The notes under the pieces are model-generated. The model was not told the DNA's origin. It worked only from the letters and a program-made list of their open reading frames with translations, and did no database searches. This document shows, one piece after another, positions 1 through 12,875 of a stretch of 64,000 nt of DNA. Made by a program: the position numbers and the translations under genes. Within the stretch, counting starts at the first letter, position 1; each line of letters begins with the position of its first letter. The stretch comes from Pontederia crassipes (Eukaryota > Streptophyta > Magnoliopsida > Commelinales > Pontederiaceae), in NCBI GenBank assembly GCA_030549335.1, contig CM060183.1, forward strand, positions 34,594,768-34,658,767, written 5' to 3'.

Positions 1-300
1 TATGTTACTCTACATATTTATTAACCTCAATTTTAAAAGGAAAGTTATGACATCCTATCTCAAAGAAATCATAATGAAGACAAAATTTACAACTGGTTCA
101 AAAGTTGACAACAAAAGTATTCAAATTAGATACGGAATGGGCCAACTCTGGGATCAAAGCATGGTGATGGGACATCAAGGAAGAGTAAATATTTCAAAGC
201 GAGCGGCGATGCGAGTCCTGCCCTAACGGGCCGGTGGCCGGCTCCAGCGGCTTTCTTCCTGTCCTGATCCTTGACTTTCCTTCCTTCCACAGCTCCCTGA
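1..300. other. unassigned sequence at window start
   Basis: AT-rich up to about 195, then GC-richer. No coding similarity, RNA gene or clear repeat boundary is visible. It may hold the 5' untranslated region of the adjacent LINE, whose 5' end cannot be placed. Confidence 0.4.
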
Positions 301-339
301 CCTTCACTCAGATCCCATCTTACATCTAGATCTAGATCC

Positions 340-2019
340 AATGTCTCTTGGCGGAGGAGAACTTTCTCCTCTTCTCGGAGACCCACCACCACCCCCCCCC
401 CCCCCCCCGCCGCCTTCAATCAGGTGGCTCCGCCTTCTTGGGCGGCAGTCGTTCAGCGCCACACTCCTCCTAACAGCCATCGCCGGATCATGCCACCACT
501 TTCGACTCCATCGGCCCCCTCCCCATGTCAACTCCGACAACTCATGGAAAACATCTCGACTACAGTTGCGATTCCTAGCTCGGAGACTGAGCAGGATGCG
601 GCAGACATCCAGCGTAGCCTCCTCTGCCGCTTTGTCAGTCCTCATGTGGAGACGATTTCTCTTCAATAGGAATTGCCGGCATTGTGGAATCTTCAGAGTC
701 CGATGAGTGTGATCTATCTGGGTAACAATTACTATATCTGTTGTTTTAATGATCTAGGTGAACGTTTACAGGTGCTTTCGCAGAGTCCCTGGAACTTCAA
801 GGGCCACATCCTTCATCTCGCAGTGGCAAAGCCCCTTTTCCGACCTATGGACGATGCTCCATCTACGTTCCCGACTTTGGAACCCCTCTTGCTGTGGACG
901 AGCACTCACTAACAATCGGCATGGCTGGGGCTTGTGTAAAACTTTCTTACTCTGATCTGCTCAAGCAGGGAGTCTAGATCTTAAACCTCGACGGTACTAA
1001 AGTTTTCCAGCGTGTTCTCTATGAGAAACTGCCTCTTTTTTGTTTCAGGTGTGGACATGTCGGCCACCGATTGGAATCGTGCACTCAGCTGTCGCCGTTG
1101 CCGGAGCAGGTGCTCCTCTTTGGCCCCTGGCTTCGGGCGCCGCCGTTGCACAGAGGATCGGGACATGAACCGGAGGTGCAGGCGAACCGGGTGATGCCAG
1201 GGCCGGCTCGACAGCTGAACCGTCCCTTACCGAAAGATCTCAACCGCTCCTCTCACGCGATCAACCTAGCCATGTCCACTAACGGTCGGATTACCTCCTT
1301 ACACTCTAACGGTCCGACTAACAATGTCTCCTTACCTCTCTCCCAGGATGTGAACACATGTGCCTTCGGCATGGAGAGCCATGAATTGCTGACGTGTCCA
1401 TCGTCATCACGCCCTGAGTCTGGAGACGTGCTTTCTATGCCTCACGAGCCAGGCACCTCTGGATCGTTGACGTGTGCTGCCCGGATTCAACCACGTGCCC
1501 CACTCATATCATCCGTTGATCCAACGACCACAAATCAGACTCTCCACTCCACTCCATTATCGGGTAGAGCCCTAACTGCGCCGTCTTCAGAATCCATTCA
1601 TCACTCGACCCCGGCCTCAGTTCCTTTGCCGCCGCCACACTACATTACACAAAATCACCGTCCTACATTCTGGGGCCCCTTGGAACTTCCTCACCTCCTT
1701 CTATGCCGATGACTGGCCGCGGTTCTCCTCCGAGACCATCATCACTGGCGGACTCTTCGCAGGTGGACTCAAAGACAGAGCTTGAAGACCTAGACCTTGT
1801 TCCCCCATCGCGCATGGCGCAAAAGAAAGAAAGGATGCACACATTGAAGCTGGTGCCTGCATTAGAACCAAAGAGGAAACAAAAAGGCGAAAAGGCTTCA
1901 CTGGTGAAAGGTAATGTTAAAAAATCTAGTATTACACCCGGCACTAATACTGCCCACTTGGATTTGCAGGGTTCTACCCGGACGATTGGCTTGCGCTCGG
2001 GAGGGCAGGACCTAAATAA
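340..2019 (+). pseudogene. LINE ORF1 (gag-like, DUF4283 plus CCHC zinc knuckle), broken
   Basis: Nucleic-acid-binding ORF1 of a plant L1-type LINE, shattered over frames. The frame from about 424 opens with PSWAAVVQRHT, a typical start region for these proteins. At about 720-900 a stretch including SPWNFKGHILHLAVAKP matches the DUF4283 pattern (a short bad-luck loop before the 'PWxFxGxxL' core). At 1041-1082 one frame reads CFRCGHVGHRLESC, a perfect C-x2-C-x4-H-x4-C zinc knuckle preceded by the usual 'YEKLPLF' lead-in. A Ser/Pro-rich tail of low complexity follows to about 2010. Several frame changes and stops (for example in the GVxIL stretch near 975) show it is dead. A poly-C tract at about 379-400 encodes polyproline in one frame. 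Placement in the LINE rests on the endonuclease and reverse transcriptase that follow directly. Confidence 0.75.
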
Positions 2020-3060
2020 ATGAAAATTATGTCCTAAAATTGTCGAGGGGCCATACGCAGTCGCGTTTGGGACCGCCTCGCCAATCTAACAATGGAACAC
2101 AAGCCAGATTTACTAATTTTGCAGGAAACTCACGCTATTGCTGATACTTCCAAGATCATTGCTAGGCGCTTAGGTAAGAATTGAGAATATTTTGCTGCCC
2201 CAGGTACTTCCTCCTCCGGGGGTATATTATTTGCTTGGCCAAAAAATAATGCTATCAAGGTAACTCTGATATCTACTTCCGCCCAACTTTTACATGCTGT
2301 GTGACTTTTGACTCCTTTTCTTTCCTCATTACTTGTGTGTACGCTAGTACTGTTCCTGATATTAAAACTAGACTTTGGCGCGAATTGGCCATGTTACAGA
2401 TAACTGATTTTCCTTAGGCTATAATTGGTGACTTTAATATATGTATGCATGTTGTGGATAAAAAGGGTGGTCGGCCTTTCTCCCTTACCAACTCTACACA
2501 AGCCTTACATAACTTAGTTAATACTCAGGGCCTAATTGACATTCCAATCAGAGGTGTTCAATATACTTGGTGCAATAATAAGAGAGGTCTTACTAGAATT
2601 TGGTGTAGGCTAAACAGACTCTTTGTAAATTCGCAGTGATTATTAAAATATCCATCCTTAGTTTTACATTCTCTTCCTAGATGCACTTCAGACCACAATC
2701 CGATTCTCCTTAACTCCAACTCTGTTAAGAGGAAATCTCATCAATTCAAATATGAGGCCTTTTGGATAGACTACCCGGAGGCCCAACAAATTGTTAAAGA
2801 CATTTGGGACAAAAGATTACCTAATACACCCATACACAAATCCCTTCTGGAGATCAAACAAAAAATATTATACTGGAATAAGAAGCAGCTTGGCCATCTT
2901 GAGACCAAGGCTTCTGACATCAATCACCAGATTAACATTCTTGAGCTTAAGGATGAGTCCTCTGGCTTATCTGATCAGGAGCTTGGGAGGCTGAGATCTC
3001 TGTATCATCATCATGCTGCAATTCTTAGACAAATAACAATTAAATGGTGGTTAAAATTCA
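2020..3060 (+). pseudogene. LINE ORF2 N-terminal region: apurinic/apyrimidinic-type endonuclease, broken
   Basis: N-terminal endonuclease domain of LINE ORF2, which nicks target DNA to prime reverse transcription. ATG at 2020 begins MKIMS then TAA where the family has Trp in the MSWNCRG motif, so the domain is nonsense-mutated at codon 6. Further family landmarks are PDLLILQETH (about 2107), GGILFAWPKN (about 2220), IGDFN (about 2427) and SDHNPILL (about 2689), the last two being parts of the exonuclease/endonuclease/phosphatase active site. Additional stops lie at about 2184 and 2418 and frames change at about 2300. Downstream the linker to the reverse transcriptase is recognisable (IKWWLKFRVNWIKDGDKNTK, ending in the next entry). 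Confidence 0.8.
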
Positions 3061-3062
3061 GA

Positions 3063-4686
3063 GTGAATTGGATCAAAGATGGGGACAAGAACACAAAGTT
3101 CTTCCATATTAGTTCAATGATGAGGCATAATAATAACTTAATACAATCCATCAAATATGAATCTGGGGAAACTTTACAAAATGAAAATGACATCATGAGA
3201 GGTTTTGTAGAACATTATAAGCACCTCTGGAGGACTCATGCCCAGCCTGATATACCTCTATCCTCCTGACCTACCTTACCTGTGATAGATTCTACTCATC
3301 ATGATAAGCTTATTACTCCTATCACTGATGACGAAATTGTTAACAACCTATGGTTCTTATCTCCTGGGAAGGTCCCATGGCCGGATGGGTTCACGTTAGA
3401 GTTCTATAAGGCCAATTGGAACATTATTAGAAAAGATATTATTGCTGAGATTCAAAGCTTTTTTCAGACTAAGCAGCTTCCTAGAGATTGGACCCTAACA
3501 TCTCTCATTTTCATCCCCAAAAAGCCAAACCCAGAATTAGTCACTGACTTCAGACCTATTGCTTTATGCAATATTATTTATAGAGTCATTGCTAAATTAC
3601 TAGCCAGAAGACTTAAACTCACATTAGAGAACATCATTGACAAATGTCAATATGCTTTTCTTTCTAGTAGATCAATTCAGGATAACATCTTGCTTAACCA
3701 GGAAATAGCTCATTCCATGAACAAGGGTAGGAAAAAAACTATGATCATCAAGGCAGATATGAACAAGGTCTTTGATAGGGTCAGCTGGTATGGTATCAAA
3801 TCTGCTCTCACATGCATGAATTATCCTCCATCTTTTATTGATTGGATTATGGCATGTGTAGAATCACCTATGTTCTCCTGTCAGATTAATGGGACTCCTT
3901 CCCCTTACTTCAAAAATCATTGTGGGGTGAGACAGGGAGATCCCTTATCTCCCTATCTATTCATAGTCATAACACAGGTGCTCGCCACGCTTATGAATGA
4001 TGCTGTCAATATGGGCCATCTTATTCCATTCACCCTTAATAATTTATCTTTGAGTCATATGCCTTATGCTGATGATTTACTCATCACTGTCACTGCAAAT
4101 CTTAAGAATTGTAAATGTCTCAAGGATACCCTTCAGCTATACAACTACCTCACAAACCAGGTCATTAACCTCTTGAAATCTGAGATATACCTCCATAAAG
4201 CTCTAAATAGCAGAAGAAAATAGAAAATCGCACAGACTCTTGGTATTCGCCAGGGTAAGCTACATTTCTCTTACCTTGGGGCACTAATTTCTAATAAGTA
4301 TGTTCCTATCTCACAACAGCAGGGCCTTATTGATAAGTCTGTTGCTAGAATTGATGGGTGGAAGGCTAATACACTAAATATGGCAGGGAAAGTAGTATTA
4401 ATTAAGTCTGTGCTTAGTACCATGCCTAATTATGCCATGGGCTCAATGTACATTGCAGAGGGTCTTCTTGATGCACTTGAAAAAAATGCCAGAAGTTTTC
4501 TATGGAAAAACAAAAGTAATAGTAAAGGTGTTCACATGGTGTCATGGAGTACTATTCAAAAACTGTGTTGGGCAGGCGGTTTGGGGGTTAGGAATATCCA
4601 TAATGTAAGACATGCCTTACTGGCCCACATGAGATTGTCGCCCTCACAATCTCTCATCGCTGCATTGGATGTCGTCGGCAAAGACG
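3063..4686 (+). pseudogene. LINE ORF2 reverse transcriptase, broken and 3'-truncated
   Basis: Reverse transcriptase of a plant non-LTR (L1-type) retrotransposon. One frame runs 3063-4772 but has TGA at 3267 and TAG at 4221. Visible motifs: NWIKDGDKNTKFFH, then DGFTLEFYKANW, PKKPNPELVTDFRPIALCN, the first catalytic Asp context KADMNKVFDRVSW, GVRQGDPLSPYLFI and the catalytic PYADDLLI box (YADD at 4065-4076), followed by the thumb/connection region to about 4640. The usual C-terminal Cys/His zinc-binding region and any RNase H are missing: homology stops near 4640 and from 4687 the DNA belongs to an LTR (next entry), although the frame happens to stay open to 4772. The element is non-autonomous. 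Confidence 0.88.
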
Positions 4687-5919
4687 TGTTAGAGCAAAGT
4701 TTTAATGCCCCTATAAAATTATATTTTGATGATAAAAAAATCGAAAAACTAAAGTTATATGAAAAAGATTAAATAGAAATGGACAACTTTATGAACTAAA
4801 CTTTGATTGAATAATTGACTATAATCTCATTAGATTTTGGAAGAATGATGAATATCAAATTTGTAGATAATCCTGCTAGCTTTTCATGGAATTCAAGATT
4901 ATCTAATTTTAATAACCATATAGAAAGTTATGATCAAAATAGTGCAGGACAGTCAATCTACCGATCGAAGCAACGAAGGCCGATCGAGGCACCGATCGAC
5001 CGATCTAACATACCAGTCGATCGATCAATGCATGAGTTGCTTACATCAATGTCGAGACTACACCGATCGACAAACTGATTGATGGCCGACCGATTAGCTC
5101 AACTGGGTGAAAATCAAAATATTGAGACTATATCGATTGATAGACCGGTCGATATATAGTCCGGTCGACCGATCAAGCGCTGACACTGAAGAAATCGTGC
5201 AACGACCATATAGACCGATCGATTGATTCATTAGTGTTGTCGACTGGTCCCCGATTGTGATGAAAAATAAAGGCTAGTTTTGAATAAGAAAATTCTGAAA
5301 AAAAATTTGGACGAAATTTTCACATACAAAAACCTACAAAAGGAGTGTCAAAAGCAAAAGCAAAGGCATTCATCCATGCATTGAAGAAAAACTTCAAATT
5401 ATCAAAATAATATTATTTTCTTGAAGTTATTATTCTAGTTTCTTTTCTTTCTCTCTTCTCTTCTTGTGAGCATGACATTGTAAAAGAGATAAATCATTAT
5501 TTAGAAAAGTGACTGAGCTCCTGTGTAAATGAAGTTTCATATCTTACCCCTTGAGCGAGAGAAAAAAATAAGCTTCCTAGGAGAAAAGGTGTACCTTACC
5601 TCTTGAAGTGGAGAAAATACGATTTGATGTAAAGAGTTCTTTCTTGCTCCATTTAGTGAAATCTCCGACGATCTCGATATCGAGAAGTCGGAGCGGGGAT
5701 GTAGGTTAAAGTGTATCCGAACCTCATCAACAACCACCGTGTTATTTATGTTTGCATTCTCTCTCCCTCTCCTTCTCATATTATTATGCATGTGATGTCA
5801 TTTGATTTGTATTGATTTAGAGTTTAACGAATCGATTTTAATTTTTCACAATGATTTTCGTAAAATCGATATTTTCATATTAAACACCAATTCACCCCTC
5901 TTGATTTTCGATCTAAGTG
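4687..5919 (+). mobile_element. solo LTR of a copia family rich in GATCGACC motifs
   Basis: Begins TGTTAGAGCAAAGTTTTAAT and aligns, inverted, with both LTRs of the minus-strand copia element at 44560-48208: shared landmarks are the ACTTTGATT-rich start, a 300-bp segment (about 4945-5260) full of GATCGACCGATC variants, a stretch around 5365-5600, and the end TTCACCCCTCTTG. Flanks 4682-4686 (AGACG) and 5920-5924 (TGACG) match at four of five bases, consistent with a mutated target-site duplication. No internal region or second LTR is adjacent, so it is read as a solo LTR inserted at the broken 3' end of the LINE. The 3' boundary is less certain than the 5' one. Confidence 0.65.
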
Positions 5920-5958
5920 TGACGGTCACTCAATTCACTAGGAGGGACATCATTAAAT

Positions 5959-5961
<3 letters not shown>

Positions 5962-5997
<36 letters not shown>
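5962..5997. repeat. (TA)n microsatellite
   Basis: About 36 bp of pure TA dinucleotides. Confidence 0.95.
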
Positions 5998-5999
<2 letters not shown>

Positions 6000-6096
6000 A
6001 TGAAAAGAAATTCTAAGCTAGACATGTTTTAAAAAATATCATATAATATTGCTAAATTGTCAAGCATTATTCAGTACATAGCATCTAATTGATCAC

Positions 6097-6468
6097 TGTT
6101 GCGAATAGAACATCGAGGATCGATGAATAATTAAAACAACGAAAGAAAGAGAAGATGGACATAAAGATTTAACATGGTAAAACTCTCTTGATCAATGTGA
6201 ACAAGAGAGAAACATCCACGGACAAAGGAGGCCGTCGTCAGAAATTTTCACTATGAGTCAAAAGAGAGTGTACATCATATAAAACCCTAATCCTCATATA
6301 TAAAGGTCCATACCGCGAGGGGCTTTGCCCCCCGCACCCCCACGAGAATCAGTGGGGGCTACGGGCTTGGGCCGCCGCTTCCGCCACAGATTCTCATTTT
6401 TCATCATTTTTCATTTTTTTTCTTTCATAATTTTGGGTACATGGTACATAATTCAAGACACATCAACG
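6097..6468 (+). mobile_element. solo LTR with perfect 5-bp target-site duplication
   Basis: Starts TGTTGCGAATAGAACATCGA and ends CACATCAACG (expected CA mutated to CG). ATCAC occurs immediately before (6092-6096) and after (6469-6473). The same LTR type recurs at 18771-19045 and 22596-22870, sharing the 'accgaggatcgat', 'gtaaaactctcttgatcaat' and 'gagagaaacatccacgg' blocks. This copy has an extra segment (about 6300-6390) that is GC-rich and contains a small GGGGC-TTTG-CCCC hairpin, absent from the others. No internal retrotransposon sequence is next to it. Confidence 0.75.
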
Positions 6469-6473
6469 ATCAC

Positions 6474-9165
6474 TAACTAATATTTAAGATAATATTTCTA
6501 TTATGAAAACTTCCTGTAATAAACATCATTATAAGAATTTAATTGATCAATAAATTAATTGGATAAACATCGTACTCAACATCTTCTATATACTTCTTAT
6601 AAGTCATTTAAATAGAACCTATAATTTCATTTTTTAAAAAAACTAAATGTATGATTTTGGGTTGCATTTCCCACTTATGAATATTTGCTTCTTTCACATT
6701 TGCCCGTGATGCGAATACACGCAATTATTTCTACTAATTATACTAGAACAATAAAGTGTAAGTAAAGATTCTCAATACAACGACGTAGTAACTTATTCAT
6801 TTTAACTCTAGTTAATTTGTTGAAGTCAATTAAAATATTAAATATATTTTTAATTTAAAATAAGATAAAAGTAAATTAGTGTTGAAGTCAATATCGAATG
6901 TTCAAACTCTTAATTGATGATAGAGAAAATAAACTTAAGACCATATACTTTCACCTTATTTTTTATGAAAAATTGAATCTTGTGATAGAAAGATCATTAA
7001 CCTAACTATCCTAAATTAAGAATAGATAAAAGTTGTTAAACAAATTAACTTCAATCAACCTCTATTAGGATGCTTTCAAGTGCAAATTTATGCTATTAAT
7101 TATTATTATTAATTCATAATTAATGACATTCATATAAGATTATGAATAATCGACTTGGGTACTAGAGAACTCGACCAAGGTTGGGTATTGTGGCCGGCGT
7201 TTGGCGTTGGAAAACTCTATTTAGCCATTTGAACTCGACCCGTGTTGTTTGGATGATCCCAAGTTCTATGTTAATACATTTCAACACATCTTTTTATCAT
7301 TTATCATGCACAAAATGATGTGTAGCTAGATAGTAGTTAACATATAAATTTATCCATTTATGATAAGAGTATTAAGGGGATCATACTTCGGTTCACATAA
7401 TTTTAAATCATAAAAATAAATTGAGAAAACTATATTCAAATTCAATCTTTCCTTAATGATGAAACTATTGCACAAACAAAACTTTGATACTAAGTTTGAG
7501 GGGAAAATATAATAAAAATATTAAAACTTACAAATCAAATTCTTAGATAGTGAATGACGTCTCCGATTGTGCCTTGGCAAAGATTAGGCCATAAACAATC
7601 GTCAAAAACATCATATTCTTCAAGTTTTCAATTGATTTGTAGTAACACACAACAAAAATTAATCTCTCGTTTCTCGTACAGATAGGGCTCCAAACTCCAA
7701 AAGTATGCCCGTTGGGGTGCATTAACTAATATTATAAGATGATAGTCTTCTAGAGTTGATTTTGTTTTGAATTCTATTTTTTTTAGTTAACCCAATGAAC
7801 ATAAAATGTCAACTCCGTTCAAGTTCTCCTATAATTTGTATGAATGATTTTCACTCTTATTTTTATTTTCAAAATAAAATTACGAAAATAATCTAAATGA
7901 CCCATGCAAATTTTAAAATATGTATAAAAGTACATGCATCACTTAGATAGTGGCAACATATAGTTGCAAAACAAATATTTAAAATTATGGATATTGCAAC
8001 ATTCATTTTAAATCACTGTGGGTAGAATATTTTGGATATTAAACATAAATTTGTTGAACTAATTCATCAATAGTGCTCAGATTCAAAGTAATTTTAGACT
8101 TTGGATCATCATAAAGCAGACATCCTGTCAGTATGAGATAAATTATTTAGACGAGCACATTTATCTATTCCCAAAGCATAAAGTCATGGTATGATTCCAA
8201 ACATAAAAATAACCAGGATTTTAGCACATGAAAGTTGTTTCAAATTTGATAATAAATTTTAAAGTACTTCATGTTTGAAGTTTTATAGAACATTAAAATC
8301 ATTTCACCTTCATGATTGATCATGCAGGCAGGTAGCATGTGGCTTTTAAAAGATGAACAATAAAGTTTAATCAACCAATAATGCCTTGTACGGACGCTCG
8401 TAAAAATAAAGACATGACAAAAAATGTTGATTTTTTTCCAACTCGGTAAAAATTACGATGTTATTTTTTTGGATCCAAAACTATTGTATAGAATTCAAAA
8501 TGAGGTAAAAAAAATTATGTGCTTTGAGTATATATAAGCTTGTTTGAGATTTCTTTTTTCTTTTTTTTTTTCATGGTGACGTTATGTATTCAAACGCCTC
8601 TACTGAATATTTTTCTAAATTTTTGTAAACTGTGTATGACTCTTCTTAAAATTTCACATACTATGTTATTTTATAATTCATGAGATAAAATATTTTGAAG
8701 TCAAATAGAACCTAAATGATATTGAATTGGCAAAAAACGTGTGCATCTATTTTACAAATTTAATATTCTTTGAATCCCTTAGTACCACTTTGTGAGTTTT
8801 AATAGTGACAATCCATTTAATAGGAACTTTTTTCACTTTAATTATTGTCCTTTGCCTCATTATTTTTATGTGATCAAAGATGCTGGATGACCATGCACAT
8901 ATATATGTACTAATAATATTACAAGGTGAAAAGTTTTAATGAATGAATGAATGGATGACCTTTGCTTCATTATTTTTATTTCATTATTTTACAAGGTGGA
9001 ATGAATAATATTAGCTAGAAAAAATGGGTAAATGGTAAAGTATATTAGTATGACAGATTTTGGAGAGTGATTTTTTAAAAAAAAAATTTGATTTCCCGTA
9101 TTATTTTATCTTTTTATTAGCCCCTTCACTTTTGTAATATGAAAATTTATCGATTGGTCGAACTT
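6474..9165. other. AT-rich intergenic DNA, no gene seen
   Basis: About 2.7 kb of AT-rich sequence without a convincing reading frame on either strand. Only short A/T runs and a few weak direct repeats are visible. Confidence 0.6.
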
Positions 9166-9168
9166 TAA

Positions 9169-9819
9169 GGCTGTGTTTGGTATAAAAATTTTGAGAAAAA
9201 GTTAGTTTTTGATAACTAATCGATTTGATAGAAAAGTTTGGGTTGGTGTTTGGATGAAAAAGTATAATGATGAAGATTTAAAAAGTTGATTTGATAGATA
9301 AGTTTTAGTAGGTGTTTGAATAAAAAATATGAATTAAGAATATAATTTATTATTTTATGAGGTATAAAATTATAGTAAATAAGAATATGTTATTAATATT
9401 ATAATTTATGTAAATCATTATATTATTTTTATTTATTTTGATTAAATATTATTAATATTATAATTTACGTACATCTTAAGATTCAAAAATAATATAATTT
9501 TAAAAAAATACTTGAATAGTTTAATTAATAAATATTTATTAATTATTAGAACTAAAAACTTTATAATTTTTAATTAATAACATTTAATAAATTATTTTAT
9601 AATATGACTAATAATGTATTAATAAATAACTAAATATTATATACTTATATTACAAAATAATTAAAAAAATAAATAAAAGAAAAAAGTCAAAATATGCGGC
9701 TAAAAAGACATAAAGTTGAAGAAAAAAAACTTTTGAACAAAAATTCTGACCAAAAGTAACGTGAGTTCTCGTCACAAGCTATTTGGAACAAAGGTTGTTC
9801 TACCATATCAAACACGGCC
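9169..9819. mobile_element. Tourist-like (PIF/Harbinger-type) MITE with TAA duplication
   Basis: Left end GGCTGTGTTTGGTA and right end (reverse complement) GGCCGTGTTTGATA form a terminal inverted repeat with two mismatches in 14. TAA flanks both ends (9166-9168 and 9820-9822), the 3-bp target duplication typical of PIF/Harbinger MITEs. The 651-bp body is extremely AT-rich with no reading frame, so it would depend on a transposase supplied elsewhere. The superfamily call follows from TSD length and the GGCC-GTGTTTG terminus. Confidence 0.75.
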
Positions 9820-9822
9820 TAA

Positions 9823-11379
9823 AAGATTTCACCTTTTTTTCTAATACAAAAGAAGGTTTAGTAAAACAAAGTGTCACTATTCTCACTCAAAATATATTAT
9901 TATCATTTTATTTTAATAGACGTAGTTAAGAACGTTCACCCTCGTATAGAAAAGTCTTCATAATATTTTAAAAAGTGACAATAATGACACCACAGAAATA
10001 AAGTTGAAAATAATTGACACATAACTTTCATGATAAATTTACTTGATCTAAAATTTAAGGAATGTGTGAACACGCCCTCCTTCCCACTTTTTTTCTGATT
10101 TTTTAGCATTGTTTCTTTCATATTTTATAATGTATGGATTATTTTATCATAAATTCCATGTAAACATATAATTATATAATTATGAGTTCTCGAAATAAAT
10201 TAAGGCCATGAAAGGGATCAGTAGTCAAACTTACAGGGACCACTTTTAGATTAGTTAAAATTTTGATTGAACCTTCAGCTCGACTTATAAAAAAAAAAGA
10301 TGCTTCCATGCTTTCATCATTTAATGATACATAATTTAGTTCTCAATTAATTACATGTAAACATATAATTAAATACCAATATAGTGACTGTAACAAAAAC
10401 AAATAAGAGGCTCAACTCAATTTAGAATGTTTAATTAGAGCCTCATGGAAGGACGGAACCACGTGAGTGCCAATTAAGTGTAAGTATTAACTAAGGGTTT
10501 AATGTTAGTATTTTCTATCTTCTCTTATTCTCTATCTTTTATGTCATCAGATTTTTATCCAACAGTTTAATATTGAAACTTTCAAATAATTTATCATAAT
10601 TGAATAGAGATATGATAATGAAAACGATAAGAAACAAGATGAGGTAAAGAACACCTACCTTTCTTCCATTAACTAATGCTCCATTTTGAAGAATTAACTA
10701 ATCTAATCCGCATTTTGAAAAGCTGTCCTTATCTTAGATTCTCATTAGGTGAAAGGCCCTCTACTCTCTTGGAGGTCATAGGTTCAATCCCACTTGAGCG
10801 ATAATTTTAGAAAAATCACTCACTACTAATTGCTATCATTCCTTTTATATCATTTATTTTTTTATTATCATAAATTTAACATTCATATTTTTTCTTTATT
10901 TTTTATCCTAATTAACTCTTAATTATGTATTCATATTCCTTTTATATATATATATATTATCATCGCATGCTCAAATATAATGGTTACATCTATATTCATA
11001 TTTGCATTCTAAATTGAGACATAAGTACTAATTAAGGAAAATTAAAATAGAGAATCTAAAAATATTTCATAAATACTACAATAAATAGAAATCATATTTG
11101 CCCATCAAATCATAGAAATAATAATGACATAAAAATAAATAACTTACATCTTTTGAAATAACAGAGACAATAAAAGAATTTCAATAACCTGCAGATAAAT
11201 GGAACATAAGAAAAAAACAATCTTCGGACTTATGTAACGCTCAATTAGCAATCTTACACTTTTGAAGTTGTCGAAAGGGAAAACCTCACAATGCTTATCA
11301 AACGAGAAAATAGAGTCCTGTACGTCAAATGCAAGTACATCAACATACATGAAAAAAAAATTAAAATTTACATGCAACC
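9823..11379. other. AT-rich intergenic DNA with a Pol III-like box pair
   Basis: No gene recognised. The block at 10198-10290 resembles 42805-42890, so both belong to some dispersed repeat. The only other structured feature is the A/B box pair listed separately. Confidence 0.5.
10746..10791 (+). promoter_or_regulatory. possible tRNA-derived SINE promoter (A and B boxes)
   Basis: TAGGTGAAAGG (10746-10756) matches the Pol III A-box at all but one consensus position and GGTTCAATCCC (10781-10791) matches the B-box with one change, at a tRNA-like spacing. The rest does not fold obviously into a tRNA, so a decayed SINE head is the likelier reading. Confidence 0.45.
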
Positions 11380-12875
11380 GCCATGCCCCGCCACAAGTGG
11401 TTGCCGAGGCCGGATCTAGATGTCGCGCCTGGTTGAAGTGGCCGCCGCGGCCACGAACGGCCGCCGAATTTGGCCGCCGCATCCGAATCTGGCCACCGAA
11501 CGGCCGGTTATGGGCGCCGCGGCCGGCCGGACATTGTCGTCATGGCCGGCGCGTCTGCAAGAGGTCGGATCTAGTCTTCGCCGGCCGAATTAGGCTGCAG
11601 AGGCCACGAACGGCCGAATCTGGACGGCCGAAAGTGGCCGTCGCGGCCCGATCTATCCGCCACATCCGCGAGTGCCCGAAAGTGGCCACCGCAAGCGCAT
11701 CTGATCTCCGCCAACTGAATTTGGCCCTACGGCCATGAACGGTCGGATCTGGACACTGCGACCGATCAGAAGTGGCCGCCACGGCCGGATCTGGACTCAC
11801 CGGTCGGATTCGGCCGCTGCGGCCACAAATGGTCGGATATGGACAAATCGAACGTCGGAGTAGGGAAGGGCAGAGGTGAGCGGGCGGAGGAACGAGATGA
11901 AGGGGGTGGTCGAACGTACCTGCCCAGGTTGAAGCGACGGGCTGGCGGCGAAACCATACGGTTGCAGAGCGGCGCGGTTGCAGCGGCAGAGCTTAGAGCG
12001 GCTGCAGCAGTGGAATGACGGATCAGGCGACGACGAACGAGGGCGCCCGATTGCAGCGGGGGGCCGGATCAAAAGTCGGCGGCGGAGCTGAGCGGCAGCA
12101 GCGACTGGATACAAGGGCGGCAGAGGATGATTTTCGCAGGGGAAGCAAACCGAAGACGAGACAAAAGGGTTGGCTACTTATAGAGGAGGGTTCCTCGAAG
12201 CGTAAATAAATAATATAAAATATGAATTCAAATTTCGATGGCCAAAACTGTTAAAAGTTTTGACGGATCGATGAACCCTCGAAAGTTTTGACCGTTCTAA
12301 CCGTCGAAACATAAAAAAATATATCAATAAGTATATTACCATTAGATGTATAATGTAGTATATCTTATGTTAACTGTCGAAACAAAAATAAATAATACAG
12401 AATATCAATTCACATTCAGACAGTTTTAACCGTTGAAATTTTCGACGGTTCTCCAAACACTCGCAAGTTTCGAAGGTTCGAACCGTCGGTACATAAAAAA
12501 TAATTATATTAATAAGTAATATTACTGTTACATATATAAAATGCATATAAGTAATATTCCGACGGTTGAAATTTGTCAAAATTTTCTACGAGTAAGGAAC
12601 CGTCGAAAATAAGGACGATCTGAGCCGTTGAAACATGCCATGGAAAACTAATCACGCTCATCGATTTGTTTCGACGGTTACGAGCATCTAAACTTTCGAC
12701 TGAATGCTTCGACAATTCGTAAACTGTCGTAACTTAAGACGGCCGCAACCGTCGAATACCGCTCCACCTATAATTACAACGGATATGTGGATCCATCAGA
12801 AAATTCTTCGATAGTTTAGACAGAATTTTGCTCGTCGAAAATGACCCATCGGAAAATGTCATTTTTCTTATAGTG
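11380..12875. mobile_element. non-autonomous CACTA-type element, right end with GC-rich core
   Basis: The right end, read on the minus strand from 12875, is CACTATAAGAAAAATGACAT, a CACTA/En-Spm-type terminus. Inside it (about 12220-12860) the motif CGACGGTT and its inverse AACCGTCG recur many times, like the subterminal transposase-binding repeats of this superfamily. Further in (11390-11870) lies a GC-rich block of irregular GGCCG(G/A)ATCTGG-like units. No transposase is visible. A matching left CACTA end was not found, so the left boundary given is only where the GC-rich core begins. A second member of the family ends at 52635. Confidence 0.6.

Noticed and set aside
341..706. Proline-rich 121-codon frame at the LINE start
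   Set aside because: Polyproline comes from a poly-C tract; the rest has no family match and overlaps the better ORF1 frame.
4945..5260. GATCGACC repeats as a CRISPR-like or satellite array
   Set aside because: No regular repeat-spacer geometry; occurs at the same relative place in LTR copies, so it is part of the LTR.
11262..12209. Frames of 60-158 codons over the GC-rich CACTA core
   Set aside because: Encode Arg/Pro/Ala-rich text from short tandem units on both strands; no transposase or captured gene domain.
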